From assembly GCA_030248135.1 (NCBI GenBank), contig JASANC010002713.1, forward strand, positions 1 through 64,000: a stretch of 64,000 nucleotides of DNA, in the 5' to 3' direction. A model generated the notes under the pieces. That model searched no databases. It had not been told where the DNA came from and worked only from the letters and a program-made list of their open reading frames with translations. Made by a program: the position numbers and the translations under genes. Each line of letters opens with the position of its first letter. Positions within the stretch are counted from its first letter, which is position 1. Of the stretch, positions 41,304 through 53,600 are shown one piece after another. The DNA comes from Theristus sp. LFF4_11. Lineage: Eukaryota > Nematoda > Chromadorea > Monhysterida > Xyalidae.

Positions 41304-42303
41304 TGATGCATGTGCAAGTACTTAAGCCGTGTCACTGAATGCTACATAAACTTCTGATGCTGGTCACACACGCAGGTACCGCACAGGCACACATTCTGTT
41401 GATTCTGGCTGTGGTTGCTGAGAAGCAATGAGCAGTTGCAATTGAACTTTGCTGAAAGTTCTCAAACAAGTTGTCTGATTCGGGAACGTTTTCTGGTTTC
41501 ACTGAAATAGTATAGCACTTTATTAGAAACTCATTTCACACCCCCGCTAATCTAAAATATTGACGAGTGACCTGTGACTGTGGCATTGGTGGTGCATGGC
41601 ATACCATTTTGCAGACGTATTGCTAGTAGTGCTGTGTGTTCTTTCGGTAGCTTGAAGCCATGGTTGTCGGTTTATAGATTTTGTCTTCTTTTATTGAAAC
41701 TTTCTGGCTTCTTTTTTCGCTTGTCTTTTATTGCCAGTCGGTCTGTCGTCTCCTGTCGCTTTTCTTATCCAATGCATCGTGAATCGGCAATAAGTTTTAA
41801 AAAGTAGGCCTGCCTTCCTGCTTGCGCTTTTTGAGACAAGTATCCATGCACACATCACGCTATATTTGCGCTCGGACAGTTTTCAAAATTAAGTAAACGG
41901 CCAGCGCATTTTTAAGGCATGAATGATGCAGAATTCAAGTGAAAAGAGTTGAGAGCTTTCTTCCCAATTGTGTGTATGTCAAAGATATGGTGGCGGAGTT
42001 AGCTATTTGTTGTGATGGTATGGAAATTACTTTGCGGTATTCCTTTTTGCTTCGACGGCCTAGTTGCTGTACTTTATTTCAGTTTTCTTTTGACGTTGTA
42101 ACGCTAAGCAATAAAAATGAATGAATGTGTGCTAAAAGAGCTTTCGTTGTTCGAATTATTTTTCATTACACAAGACATAAGACGATTACACACATAGATA
42201 TATTTTTCACTTGTAGACGTGTCGCGCAATGAACCAAATTTCTGTGTAATGGGATGAGCTTGAATAAATCATGTTGCTTCGAGTGTGGAGTGTTTGATTT
42301 TCA
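41304..42303. other. No recognised gene
   Basis: Short frames only, on a T-rich + strand. An AATAAAAATGAATG stretch is present at 42108 but no gene was found ending there. Confidence 0.4.
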
Positions 42304-42615
42304 TACATACGCAGGATGAACCAAAAACGATGCACTTGTTAAAGCTGCTGGTTGGGGCGCACATAATTAAGCTCAAATTTGAAATTTGAATGAAAAAAAG
42401 AAACTTTTCAGAAAGCCAATTGTGTCTCAAATTAATCGTATTTTTATCTAATTTTTATCTAATAATTAATTATTTTGTTTGTGCTTAATCTGTTTGTTCT
42501 TTGTTTGAACACACGATTTCGTGATATATTGACATTTTTAAAAAGACAACTCTTAATAGCGACGAATCTCGCCTTGATGGAGAATACAAGGAGTAGGGAT
42601 TAAAAAACCGGTTTT

Positions 42616-44045
42616 GGCGCTTTCCTATTTTAGTGTAACTTTCCACAAATAGAGTAACTTTCCACAAATAAAGTAACTTTGATATTTTAGCGTAACTTTC
42701 AACAAATAAAGTAACTTTGATATTTTACCGTAACTTTCAATTTTCGATGAATAACAGCTATCCTATTTTAGCGTAACTTTCAATATGTTACGCTAAAATA
42801 GGATAGGGCTTGGTACTGTCCTATTTTAGCGTATCAACATATAAACAGCTCATTTAAAACTATTTCAGCCGCGAAACTTTGTAAACGTTATTTTACACGG
42901 AGATTTCAAATTTTGACCTTGTGGGTTACGGTAACGCCCGGTTTGGTCCCAACACGATCTTAGTTCCGTCAACAATCCACAAACACCTTGGTAACCGCAA
43001 CCAAATTAATGAAACAAGTTAGATTAAGGTTGTTTTGCATGGAGATTTTAAATTTAAACTTTGTGGGTTACGGTAACGCTTTGTTTGGTCTCAACACGAT
43101 CTTAGTTCCATCAACAACCCACAAACAGCTTGGTAAGCGCAACCAAACCGGTGAAACAAACTAGATTAAGGTTGTTTTGCACGCAGATTTTGAATTTCAG
43201 CTTTCTGGATTACGGTTGTGGGTTGTTCATAGAACTAAGATCGTGTTGAGACCAAACCAGGCGTTACCGTAATCCGGAAAGCTGAAATTCAAAATCTGCG
43301 TGCAAAACAACCTTAATCTAGCATGTTTCACCGGTTTGGTTGCGGTTACCAAACTGTTTGTGGGTTGTTGATTAAACTAAGATCGCATTGGGACCAAACC
43401 AGGCGTTACCGTAATCCAGAAAGCTGAAATTCAAAATCTGCGTGCAAAACAACCTTAATCTAGCATGTTTCACCGGTTTGGTTGCGGTTACCAAGCTGTT
43501 TGTGGGTTGTTGATGGAACTAAGATCGTGTTGAGACCAAACGAAGCGTTACCGTAATCCGGAAAGCTGAAATTCAAAATCTGCGTGCAAAACAACCTTAA
43601 TCTTGCTTGTTTCACCGGTTTGGTTGCGGTTACCAAGCTGTTTGTGAGTTGTTGACGGAACTAAGATCGTGTTGGGACCAAACCGGGCGTTACCGTAACC
43701 CACAAGGTCAAAATTTAAAATCTCCGTGCAAAATAACGTAGGTTTACAAAGTTTCGCGGCTGAAATAGCTTTAAATGAGCTGTTTATATGTTGATACGCT
43801 AAAATAGGACAGTACCAAGCCCTATCCTATTTTAGCGTAACATATTGAAAGTTACGCTAAAATATCAAAGTTACGGTAAAATATCAAAGTTACTTTATTT
43901 GTTGAAAGTTACACTAAAATATCAAAGTTACTTTATTTGTTGAAAGTTACGCTAAAATATCAAAGTTACTTTATTTGTTGAAAGTTGCGCTAAAATATCA
44001 AAGTTACTCTATTTGTGGAAAGTTACGCTAAAATAGGAAAGCGCC
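42616..44045. mobile_element. Large foldback element, GGCGCTTTCC family, with 8-bp duplication
   Basis: Ends ggcgctttcctattttag and its complement. The 8-mer ccggtttt is duplicated exactly (42608-42615, 44046-44053). The outer arms are tandem units of the type gttactttatttgttgaaag plus ttacgctaaaatatcaaa; inside these lies a second layer of about 142-bp units, inverted around about 43215. The whole is a 1430-bp imperfect palindrome without any open frame of note. Superfamily unknown; 8-bp duplication is compatible with hAT, P or Merlin. Confidence 0.85.
42880..43740. repeat. About 142-bp tandem units inverted around a centre
   Basis: The landmark aaaatctgcgtgcaaaacaa starts at 43291, 43433 and 43575 (spacing 142), with its complement in the left half. 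Each unit carries gtttcaccggtttggttgcg and aactaagatcgtgtt. The orientation switch is near 43215. Confidence 0.85.
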
Positions 44046-44411
44046 CCGGTTTTTATTTTGTGGGAAAAGAAACCGTGAAAAACTGTTTTTTGGAACTTTT
44101 TATTTCGAAAATGGTTTTACAGTTTCAGAATGTTGCTCTAGATTTTGCCAAACACAATTGAGCAAGAAAAGCTGGCTAAAACCTGTTCTTGTCGGTTTTG
44201 TGAACAGTAATCAACGGTGTTCTTGCTGTTCCAGACAGGCAACAGAACTCAATATCACAATTCAGTGGTGGATTCGACGACCGAAAATTTGGATCTGTTT
44301 CGGCGACTGAAAATCCAGATTTTCTATATGTAAAAACCGGTTTTTTTATTTTTGACGTTAAAAGAAACCGGTTAAAAAACGGGTTCTTTTCCGTGCCATC
44401 CCTACAAGGAG

Positions 44412-47400
44412 TGCCTTGTTTATTCGGTCATATCGTAGTTAATTTACTTGTTCGCACTATAAAGCATTAGAACACAGCAAATAGCCAATTTTCTGATGTT
44501 GCCTTTTTGAAAACATCTGAATCTCTATCATAATGGTCAAAATAATGATAATGAATATGGTCAAGAATTGTTCCTGGGGTAGCTAATATTCAATAATAAA
44601 TTTTAAGACCTATTCTTGGTAACACGCGATTGAGAAGTTAAACAGAATGAAATTGTCGGAATTATTCGGAACAGAGTAGTGAAATGTTCAACGTAGTGAC
44701 GTGACGCGTATTTGTACCTACCAGCACACACGAATCGTTTTGAACTGTATTGTTATGTGTTCAGTGTTTCTAGCTTGACTGTATTTTTTACATTTTGCTG
44801 GAATAAATACAGTTGTTAATGACACCCAACAACACGAAGCAGTCTGAATGCCGCGATTTTTGTGTACTATTTTTCTATCCTGATAGTGACAAGTGGGCTG
44901 AAAGCGTCAAAACAATTTGTTAGGTTTCTGCTTTGGAGCCACAGATATTGATATTGTCTCCACTTCTGCTGCAATTTTCTCTGATTCGGTCCAGTTTTTT
45001 TGGCACAAGATTTTTTCAAAACTTGTTTGGTGGACACAAGTAGGACGGCTTGAAGAATAATGCAGTTGTGTCATAAACCTCGGGTCTTTAATAATAATAA
45101 TAAGCTCAATCACTTTTTCAAGAGGTATGGTAGCGTTGAAATCGAGCTACTCTGAAAAAAAAAACGTTTTGTAGTTTAAGAATAAAAGCTGTTTCTACTG
45201 CTGTAGGTTTACAAAAATAATGCATCAAAATTTATTTCATTTCACTTTGGTTGGGTGGCTATTGAGGTGTGGGATATTTGACACGGGCACGGAATATACG
45301 AAAACTTTCTGATACTTCAGAATAAAACCTTTTATTTTTCTTTTTAAAACGCAAGAAAAAGATAACTTTTTCAATTCTTATGCAAACGTCAGTTCACGTT
45401 TATGCGGTTTCAAAACAAAAACTGTGAGGGGCAAAAAAATTCGTCGTATGAAAAGCAGTAGATGTGATGACTGTGAGGAGCATTGCTACATGTATAATCG
45501 AATCCGGAGCAGTAAGGTATTTCTCCAGTGTCAGAAACCAGTAAACACGCAGTGGTTTTTGAAATGCCTGATACTTTAGTCTTGACATTTTCTTATTCCG
45601 TTTTCATAAATCGTTCAGTTTAGTTTTTCGTCCGTGCGCTAAGACATATGGAACAAAAATAAATTCGGAAATTCGAATGTAGATAAATTTTGTTTTGTCA
45701 GAAAACCAACGGGTGAGCTGCAACGCATAGCCGCGCATAATCGCATGCGGTGCAGGCGTTCTCAGAATTCCCTTTGGAGGCAGTGCTCGACTCAGGCCAG
45801 TTCCATTTAGAACTTCAGACGAAATTGAAGCATAAAAACTTTAACACATTGTTTCGTTTTTTTCGGTTCTAAAGTGGAAAATTTGAATAAGTTTTTTCCC
45901 TGTTCTGTTGCCGTTTGTTTTTTTGTTCTGTAATGGGTGCTCGGTTTGTCGCTATTAATCATTCATTCATCCAACGGCTTCTTTCGTGCCTCGCAGTTTT
46001 ATCGCCCGAAACAAAATGTAATGTTTCGATTGTTCATTTTTCTTCAATGACCGTTTGGTTCGAAGTCGAGTCGGTTAAAAAAATCGGCTAGATACAAGTT
46101 TTTGTGCGTTCATGTATCAATTCATTTCATTTCATACTTTTCAACATTGCTCTTGTGGGCATCATATGCCGCACATTGCTATTGTTATTTGTTTTATTGG
46201 CAGCGTTGTTATTCTTGTTTTTTTGCAGTGTTCATTTTTTGTCTTTTTATCATTTATCAGCAGAGAAGAATTATAAGCTGGTAGTTGATACATAGAAAAA
46301 CAGTGGAGCAAATTGGTCAGTTTTCATTTGCTGTTTGGGTGTGTTGTAAAAAAATGTTGAAAATGTTTGATAGTATGTGTTATTGTTTCAACTTTGTGCG
46401 TCTGTTTTTGCAAACACCGTGCTAGTTTTTTGTAACATTTATGGGTAGCACACAGCTTTAGAAAAAACGTTTTTTGGTTTTAAAACATTTTCGCGTTTTT
46501 TGCTTTGAACGGCTCGCTCTTTTATAACAATTGTTACCGTGAAATCAGTGTTTTTTAGTTTTCAAAACGTTACCAAAAGTCATAATAATGTAAAGTGACT
46601 CTCTTCACTAAGTTTTAGTTCGTTTATCGCGCTCTCAGTTTGAAATCGTGGAAAATGGGGTTTTATACCACTTTTGCGCCGCGCACCCGTTTCGTTAAAA
46701 AAATCTTGTGTGCATTGTGCGTTCGTTGTTTGATAGTTTCATTTTATAGTTGTTTGGTTCAAGTTCGCGTCACGCGTGCCTTTCACACACGTTTTTTAGT
46801 CTTTAAAAAACTTCACCGGACCACTACACGGTTGAGGCTGGTACAATCTAAACCGATCGTTCCAAACTTGAAAAATGTTGTGTTGTTGTAATAGTATTTA
46901 TTTAATGTGTTATTATTATTATTATTATTACTCGCTAAACACAATCGTTTGCGTACATGTTTTTAAGTGTCTTGGTGTGAAGGTTTTTTCTGTGGAGTTT
47001 ATTATTTTTGTTCGTTGTTTGAAATTCAACAGCACCCTCACATATTATAAGGCGGACTTGAGTACGAATAAGTTGTTGAAATAAATTTTGTACGGCGCGT
47101 CAAGTACAAAAAATCGAAACGCACGTTTTGTTAGGCTGTAGAACACAACTTCTGTTTCGGTAATGGAGGTGTGAACACCAAAAAAACAATGAATGGCCGC
47201 TAAAGAAATGAAAACACCCCAATCATGACAATATTCTTGAGGCTTGATCATTTTATAACATTTTCATTCACTTTGAAATTATAAAGTTATTTTTCGTTTG
47301 TGTTTTTGCCGTATTAACTTTTTGAGTTGAGAATTAACTTTTTGATAACGAATTCAAAACGGGAAACATAAAAATATTCTGCAGTTTGTAATGCAAAATG

Positions 47401-47613
47401 CTACTTACTACTCGCTGTGCATTGTTCCAGGTGAGAAATTCAATGATTGCATAAAATGTTGAAAAGGCTTTAAAATTTTTAAATTTGAACTTTTTTGGCT
47501 TAATACATCCTTTCAAGTAAAATACTTGGTTACATTTGCAAAAAATGTTTAAAATTATATTGCTCAATTAGTGAACCCACTGACCGTGTCATTCTCGTTA
47601 TTATTATTGTGGA
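44412..47613. other. No recognised gene
   Basis: T-rich, with simple runs such as (TTA)n at about 46905-46930 and (AAT)n at about 45087-45103. No exon with splice support or known motif was found on either strand. Confidence 0.45.
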
Positions 47614-47833
47614 TTTCTTCAAACGTGTCCGGACTAAAATGACGTCATTTGCTTTAAAAACGCCCGTTTATCAAAGTACAGGCACTAAAATTTAAGTTTG
47701 GTGTGACTGATTCGACATTCACCATTTGTTTACGGGAAGAAATCGACTAAATGGAAAGTCTAGATTGCTGTGAACGACAAGCGCATGTTTTGCGGCACAT
47801 GACGTCATTTCAGTGGGACACGTTTGAAAAAAT
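47614..47833. mobile_element. Small MITE-like inverted repeat with ATGACGTCAT
   Basis: Inverted ends of about 36 bp: ttcaaacgtgtcc and aaatgacgtcattt at left, and the complement (atgacgtcatttcagtggga, cacgtttgaaaaaa) at right. About 220 bp in all. No target duplication could be read with confidence. Confidence 0.6.
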
Positions 47834-47883
47834 AGGTCATAGTTAAACTGTGTTTTCTTCTTAACCGTATGTGCAATTTGAAT

Positions 47884-48085
47884 TTGTTGTTGTTGTTGTT
47901 GTTGTTGGGATTTTAGGCGATGTTTTTAGCCAGGGCTAACCCAGAAAAGCGTACAGAATGCCGTCGAGTAGGGTGTGGCATCGAATTTTTTTGTCATTAA
48001 GTGCCTATACACCCCTCGGCGGGGCTCGATCCCCTAAACGCACAGACAATAGTCTAACGTGCTACCACCAGGCCATGAGGGTGAC
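47884..48085 (-). repeat. tRNA-derived SINE, copy 3
   Basis: GTT triplets at 47884-47907, then the shared body (ccagggctaacccagaaaag) and tRNA-like head. The minus strand carries the B-box-like gggatcgagccccgccgagg and an A-box-like tggcctggtggtagc. Same orientation as the two copies in onecut. Confidence 0.82.
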
Positions 48086-48374
48086 AAAATTCTAGTAAGC
48101 GACAATTCAAACCGCGTTTGAATCTGATTACGGTAACGCACCAGCCAATCAGCTAATGCCCGAAATTATCCAGTCCGACTATACATGTGTACAACTTGTT
48201 TTTTAGTAGTGTGTTTTTGTTGTTTTTGCTTTATTGTACAAAGTACGAGTAGCATACGATTTGTGCTCTGCGCTTTGTCGAAAGTAACTGGTGGTTAAAA
48301 AATGTGCGGAAAATTACTCCGACAATTTCACAACTATCTAAAAGAATTTACCCGTAGTGTTCATGCATGTGTGC

Positions 48375-48707
48375 TAGGGATGGTAAAACCGATTTTGTTT
48401 TCGTTTTAAAATCTTTTCATTTCTCAATTTTTCCCAGCACCAGTTTCTATAACTTCTTTGGAACCAATCAGAAAACAACTGAAGTTAGCGTTTTTAAGTA
48501 GAGCGATGTTAAATTTGAGTGTGACAGTTTATTTTTTAACTTTTGCAAAATGCAATTATGCGATATCATCGTGCAATAGTTTTCAACTACCAAAATTTCC
48601 GAAAACTTGTAAGGTAAAAACCGGTTCTTTATTTTTTTGCAAAAAAAACGGAAATACAACCTTTCGTTTTTTAAGAAAAAACGGTTTCATTTCGCATGCC
48701 GACCCTA
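48375..48707. mobile_element. hAT-like TAGGGATGG element, 333 bp
   Basis: Ends tagggatggtaaaaccg and cgcatgccgaccctа-type; the flanking 8-mers atgtgtgc and atctgtgc differ at one base. The interior (ggaaccaatcagaaaacaac, gacagtttattttttaactt) is shared with the onecut intron at 16935-17105. Single-mismatch flanks suggest an older insertion. Confidence 0.7.
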
Positions 48708-48715
48708 ATCTGTGC

Positions 48716-50615
48716 ATTGAATTTGGTAGCCATCAGCGATTTCGTCGCGTCGGTGAACCGGCTTTCCCCACTTAAGCATGGATTCATGTGCTTGCTTGCA
48801 CGAACGTATTTTCTGCGGCTATGTGCTTGTTGATCTTTATCTTTACGTTTTTGTGATGTATTTTTGTTGTGCTTAGTTTTTAGCACCTGTTCCTATACAT
48901 GTTTCTGCAAAATAACGACAAGCTTAAAAGTGATTTGACAAAAACTTTGCAATGCGAATTCGTTGAATAGTTTAGTTTTCGGCGTTTTTCTTTTTCCAAA
49001 AATATACGAGACTGTTTCTCCATATGTTTTTGTCTGACTAAACTGTTTAAAATGTGAAAAAATTCTGTGCGTGTGTCATACAGTAATCGTTTGAAAAGCT
49101 ACTTTTCAGCTCGTTTGTTTTTTGTGTTCGGTGTTGAAAGGAAAAGTTTATTTTTGAAAGTGGGCAAAAAATTCGCCTGTTGTAAGCATATGAATTGACG
49201 CATTATAATTTCCACAGCTCTTTGTTAGTTTTTGTTATTTACAGAAAAAATAACCGCGTTTCGATTACACATACCGATAGTCCGGCATTGTCACCGTTGA
49301 ATGTGGTTTACGCATAATATTCTTTTTTGCGCCACATTTTTGTGTTAGGTTTTAGTTTGTGTTGTGTGCCACAGAAAATTTGTTAAATATTATCTCAAAC
49401 TTTGAACTTTAGCGTTTGGTAGTTTAAATTTTTTACATAACCACACATTTTATGCAGTATCTCTGTATGTCTTGTGTGTTTGCAAAATTTTGGTGCTGGG
49501 TGGCTTTTGTGTTATGAACAAACACAACATTTCAGCAGGAAAAAAATCTGTGTTTGACAAAATCACTGTTATCATAGTTCGTTAACAAGTTCAATGGAGC
49601 GCGGAGAATTGAGATTTTCAAACAAGATGAATGAAAATGAATTAAAATTTCATCACACTGATTTCTTGATTAAACACACAGACTGATAAAGCTCCATACC
49701 TGCGTCTGCGTCGTATCTTTGTGTGAATCGACATGGTTTATTGATGACAAAATATACCATAGAAATCGTGACTTCCCACACCAGTTTCCGCTTTTTTTAA
49801 ACCAATTGACATTTCAAATCACTTAGATTCTTCTGTGAAAACGTAATTGAACATTCTGGAATCCGTAAAATTCTTGTTTTGCAGCGGTTTTCGAGTGCAT
49901 GCAACTGATTGACCTTTTGTTGTTTTCTTGTTGGTTTTGCGTGTTGTATTCGTGCTGTTTTATTTCACTTGAATCGCAAACAGTTTCATTTCAGAGAGCA
50001 CCACGCAATACGCGGCGTGCGTTATCTTCAACGCCACATCAAATTGGTACAAAAAATACGAACTGCGTAACAGTTAACGTCTTCCGCCATCACCGACTGA
50101 TTGAACTGTGCATGAAACATAAGACAAACTGTTTGAAAATTCGAATTCATTCCGCTGCATCTGAAACGGAACGAACATAACAGCAACAGTTTTCGGCGGA
50201 AGACTTGCGTCTTGATTGATTATTTTGGTTTTTCAAATTTGGCATAGTTGAAATCAGAACTGGTATAGCGAAGCGAACATTCGGCGAGTCGCACGGAGTT
50301 GATTGCGTAACGACACAGTTTTGTTTCAGTTGAAAAAAAAAACATTAACTGAACAGAACATCATTTGGTTGCAATCGACGTGAGATTTTTTCCTGTCGAC
50401 GTCACATCGTCAAGTGAACGCTCGTGGCTCACAGACATCGTTAATACCACTTGGGTCCTGATTTGAAAAGAAACATATCAAAATTAGAACATTGCTTGCG
50501 ATGATGACCTTCCACGCATGCTGCGCCCGTGCCATGGCGTACAATATGGGGCTTACTTTTGATTATTAATTGATCGAATTTTGAATTCTCAATCAGCAAC
50601 AAGTGAGTTCTCGTG
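48716..50615. other. No recognised gene; possible promoter region of the downstream gene
   Basis: T-rich sequence with unsupported short frames. 50170-50610 is less T-rich and precedes the candidate start codon at 50616. No clear TATA box was identified. Confidence 0.35.
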
Positions 50616-53600
50616 ATGATTGTGGAGCACATGCAGCAACTGTTGAGCCAGTACAGCGCAAATCGTGCGAGCAACCTGCAGACTACCGTTTCATCGCAAC
50701 AGCCATCCAGTGTCAGGTTCGACATTTCCAATTATTTTCTTTACCACTCGGAGGATATTTTGATTTGTTTTTTTTGTTTGAAAAAATGTCATTTTCAAAC
50801 TGAAAAATCATTGGCGTTTTTTTTCTTGGTTGGTTTTTTCTGAACTTAGCGGCAGCGTCGAGTTTTATTGCTGGCTGTCGCTTTTTACTGTCGTAAAAAC
50901 GTTCGGTCGCAATTTTTTCAATGTGGTTTTTTGGCTTGTCTTTAACGCCCCGCGTGTCTGAAATGCCTGGTTTTGTGAGGCAGGACGTTTGAGTTGGTTT
51001 TTGCCGTTTTCAATTTAGATTCGTTAACGGCATATGCATAGCTGTAAGAACGTGACGGTACTTTTTCGTCATTCTGTCCGGAACATTTGGTAGGTTTTTG
51101 CTAGGAAATTTGGTCAATTTTTTACTGACAAAAAAACGCATAGATTTTTCCATTCATCAACAAAAAAGCATTCTTTGAACTTTATGTCCCTCTTTGAAGT
51201 GCAAAAACTTGTTAGTTGCTTAGGCTTCTTTGTTTTATTTTTCTCTTTTCAATGCTGAATGGAACTGTTCATTTCATTTTACGTGTTTTCCGTCTCAGTC
51301 TTTTTCCTTTGATGTTTGGTTGTTTGCTTTTCCCTCTTTGTTTAACTGAGTAAACCGGTAATACACATGACACATCGTGAATCTTTTGGATCTTTTTAAT
51401 CGCAAAAACTCACATGTGTGTTGTAGTCGCACCTAATTTTAACGGCTAAAAACATTTTGACCAAAACTAGAGGCAGATTTTCATGATATTATGCTAACTT
51501 GTAAAGGTAGTCGTTTTGTATTGCTCCAAGTGTTTGATTTTAATGGCATTTGCTTCAACGTGTTCTTTTCTTTCTTGCTCAGCACCAAAGCACGATTATG
51601 TTCAGTTTATGTCTCACGAAAAAACAATTACCTGAGTTTTCATGTTTTCAACAATGTTTTCAGTTTTTCGTCAACGATTCAAAAAAGTTTTGTCAACAAC
51701 GAGCCTAAAACACAACATTGTACATGTGTGATGAGACAATTCTGAACACTCATCTGCACTTGCAAGCGCGCACATTGTATCAGCATATTCGTTACCATCT
51801 GCTTTCAAATTGTGTTTTGGCTGAAACGCACGTTTTTCTTGGGTCTCCTTCGTCGCTCTGAAAATTCAAAATCTGTAATTTTTTATTCGTTTTTAAAGTA
51901 TGCGTGCAGTTTTGTTCACTGTTTGCTTTGGTTCAACGTTTAAAAACACGTTTTTTTCAAGACTGAGGCTGTTTTTGTGAATGCAGTGTTTTTATGGTTG
52001 AATCGACACGGGGGCTAAAACGAAACAGACACGTTTTGCGTTCTCCGCTCTCCCCTGCCGCTGTTAGTTCGCGTTTTGTCTGATCAGACCCAGTGTTTTT
52101 TCTGTCGTGCAATTTTGTTGAAAATATTCATTTTTAGTTTATTTTTTTCTTCAAGCACATTTCATATGCATTGCGTTTTGCTGTTTTTCAATCAAATTGT
52201 AATGCACCTCTGGCAGAATGACATGCGCTGGAGGCTGCACTTTTCCGTTCTACGTAGCGTTTTCTTCAATTTCGTTTTGTATTGCGAAGCAGTTGCAATT
52301 TGCCTGACGTTTAATTGCAAAAGCTGAATCTGTTTGTGCTCCACTTACTCCATTACTTGTCTTACAGTATCTACTTTACGTCAGTTTCAGTGACTCTTCA
52401 GTTAAGATTTTTTATTTTATTAATTTTTTCACCAAGCAGTATTAAGCATTGTTTGTAGTGAAATTTTGTGACATTTTTTATGTTCGCATCGCATTAGCAA
52501 CTTTTAGTTTGATGGTTTGATGTTTGCTTTTCTTTTTGAAACTGGTCTTTTGCGTTTGCTTTCATCAATTTACTTTCATTAAACGAAATCTCATGTCACG
52601 AACTATCTTTTTGTTCGTAAAATTGAAAGAACGAAACTGATTTTAAATTTGTCTTTCAAAATTTAACGCATAATTTATAGTCTATCTAGAAAAAACTATG
52701 CTTGGTTTGATGCTTACAAGTCAAACAAACAAGAACCTAAAAAATCGCCTAATTTATTTTATATCTTTGCATCGTTCGTTCCCACGGCACCAACATTTTT
52801 TAAAAGAAAAAACGAAAGGAAATCGAGTGTAGTCTCTTGTTGTGACACACGATTGCAAACGAAATAGTTTCAAATTTGTTTGAGGACACGAAACCAGCCT
52901 GAGACGGGCATATGCCTTATTGAGAAACCATTTTCAAATAATGTGTTGTGTAAGGCCAATTACGAATGAATTTTTCAAACCGCGTTGATCGAAAAAGTGC
53001 AAAAAATTTATACAATGAACTGAATTTTTTATGTAAATTGAAAAATGCGCGCACAGTGCACGCGCAAATGTCAACACGGCATTACATCACATGTTGAACG
53101 ACAGAGGATATTTCTGCCATGATATTTCATATCTTTTTGGAAAACTATTCAAATTTTTTTCGACAATCATCACACAACCGACGATCATGCACGATAAAAA
53201 TTCAAATTCATATTTCGTTTGTATCGTTCGTTCATGTATGTTTATTTGTTTTTGTTCGGAATAGTTGTCGTGACCCGTAGAAGGTCATTTCATGTTTTTT
53301 AACACAAAAACATGAATACAACATTTTGTTCCGATAAAAGTACGGATGTTTCAACAAATTATCATGATTATTTAAAAATTCTTTTGGATTTGCTGTTTGC
53401 TTATTGCACAACTACGTGTATGTTTCTCTCTAGGCACTTTTATATTTCATGCGAAAATATTGAAAATCAATTTTGCTATTTTCCAAGTTAGATTTTGAAA
53501 TTGTTTCTGCATTGCAAAATTCAAAGTTCACACGTTTTGTCTTTTGTCGCGTGACGCGACAGACAAAATAAACAGTGGTTCAAATGGAATGCAGACATAA

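Larger units (their letters stand above)
42594..44403. mobile_element. hAT-like TAGGGATT element containing another element
   Basis: Ends tagggattaaaaaaccgg and ttccgtgccatccct. The 8-mer acaaggag is duplicated (42586-42593, 44404-44411). Without the element at 42616-44045 it is about 370 bp, with repeated aaaccggtttt motifs near both ends and no transposase. Confidence 0.82.
42312..44440. repeat. Dispersed repeat split by a nested hAT-like insertion
   Basis: Starts caggatgaaccaaaaacgat, a mariner-like terminus similar to the one at 33981. It continues to 42593 and resumes at 44412 (tgccttgtttattcggtcat). Comparison with 38601-38840 shows the uninterrupted order. The far end was not located. 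Confidence 0.5.
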
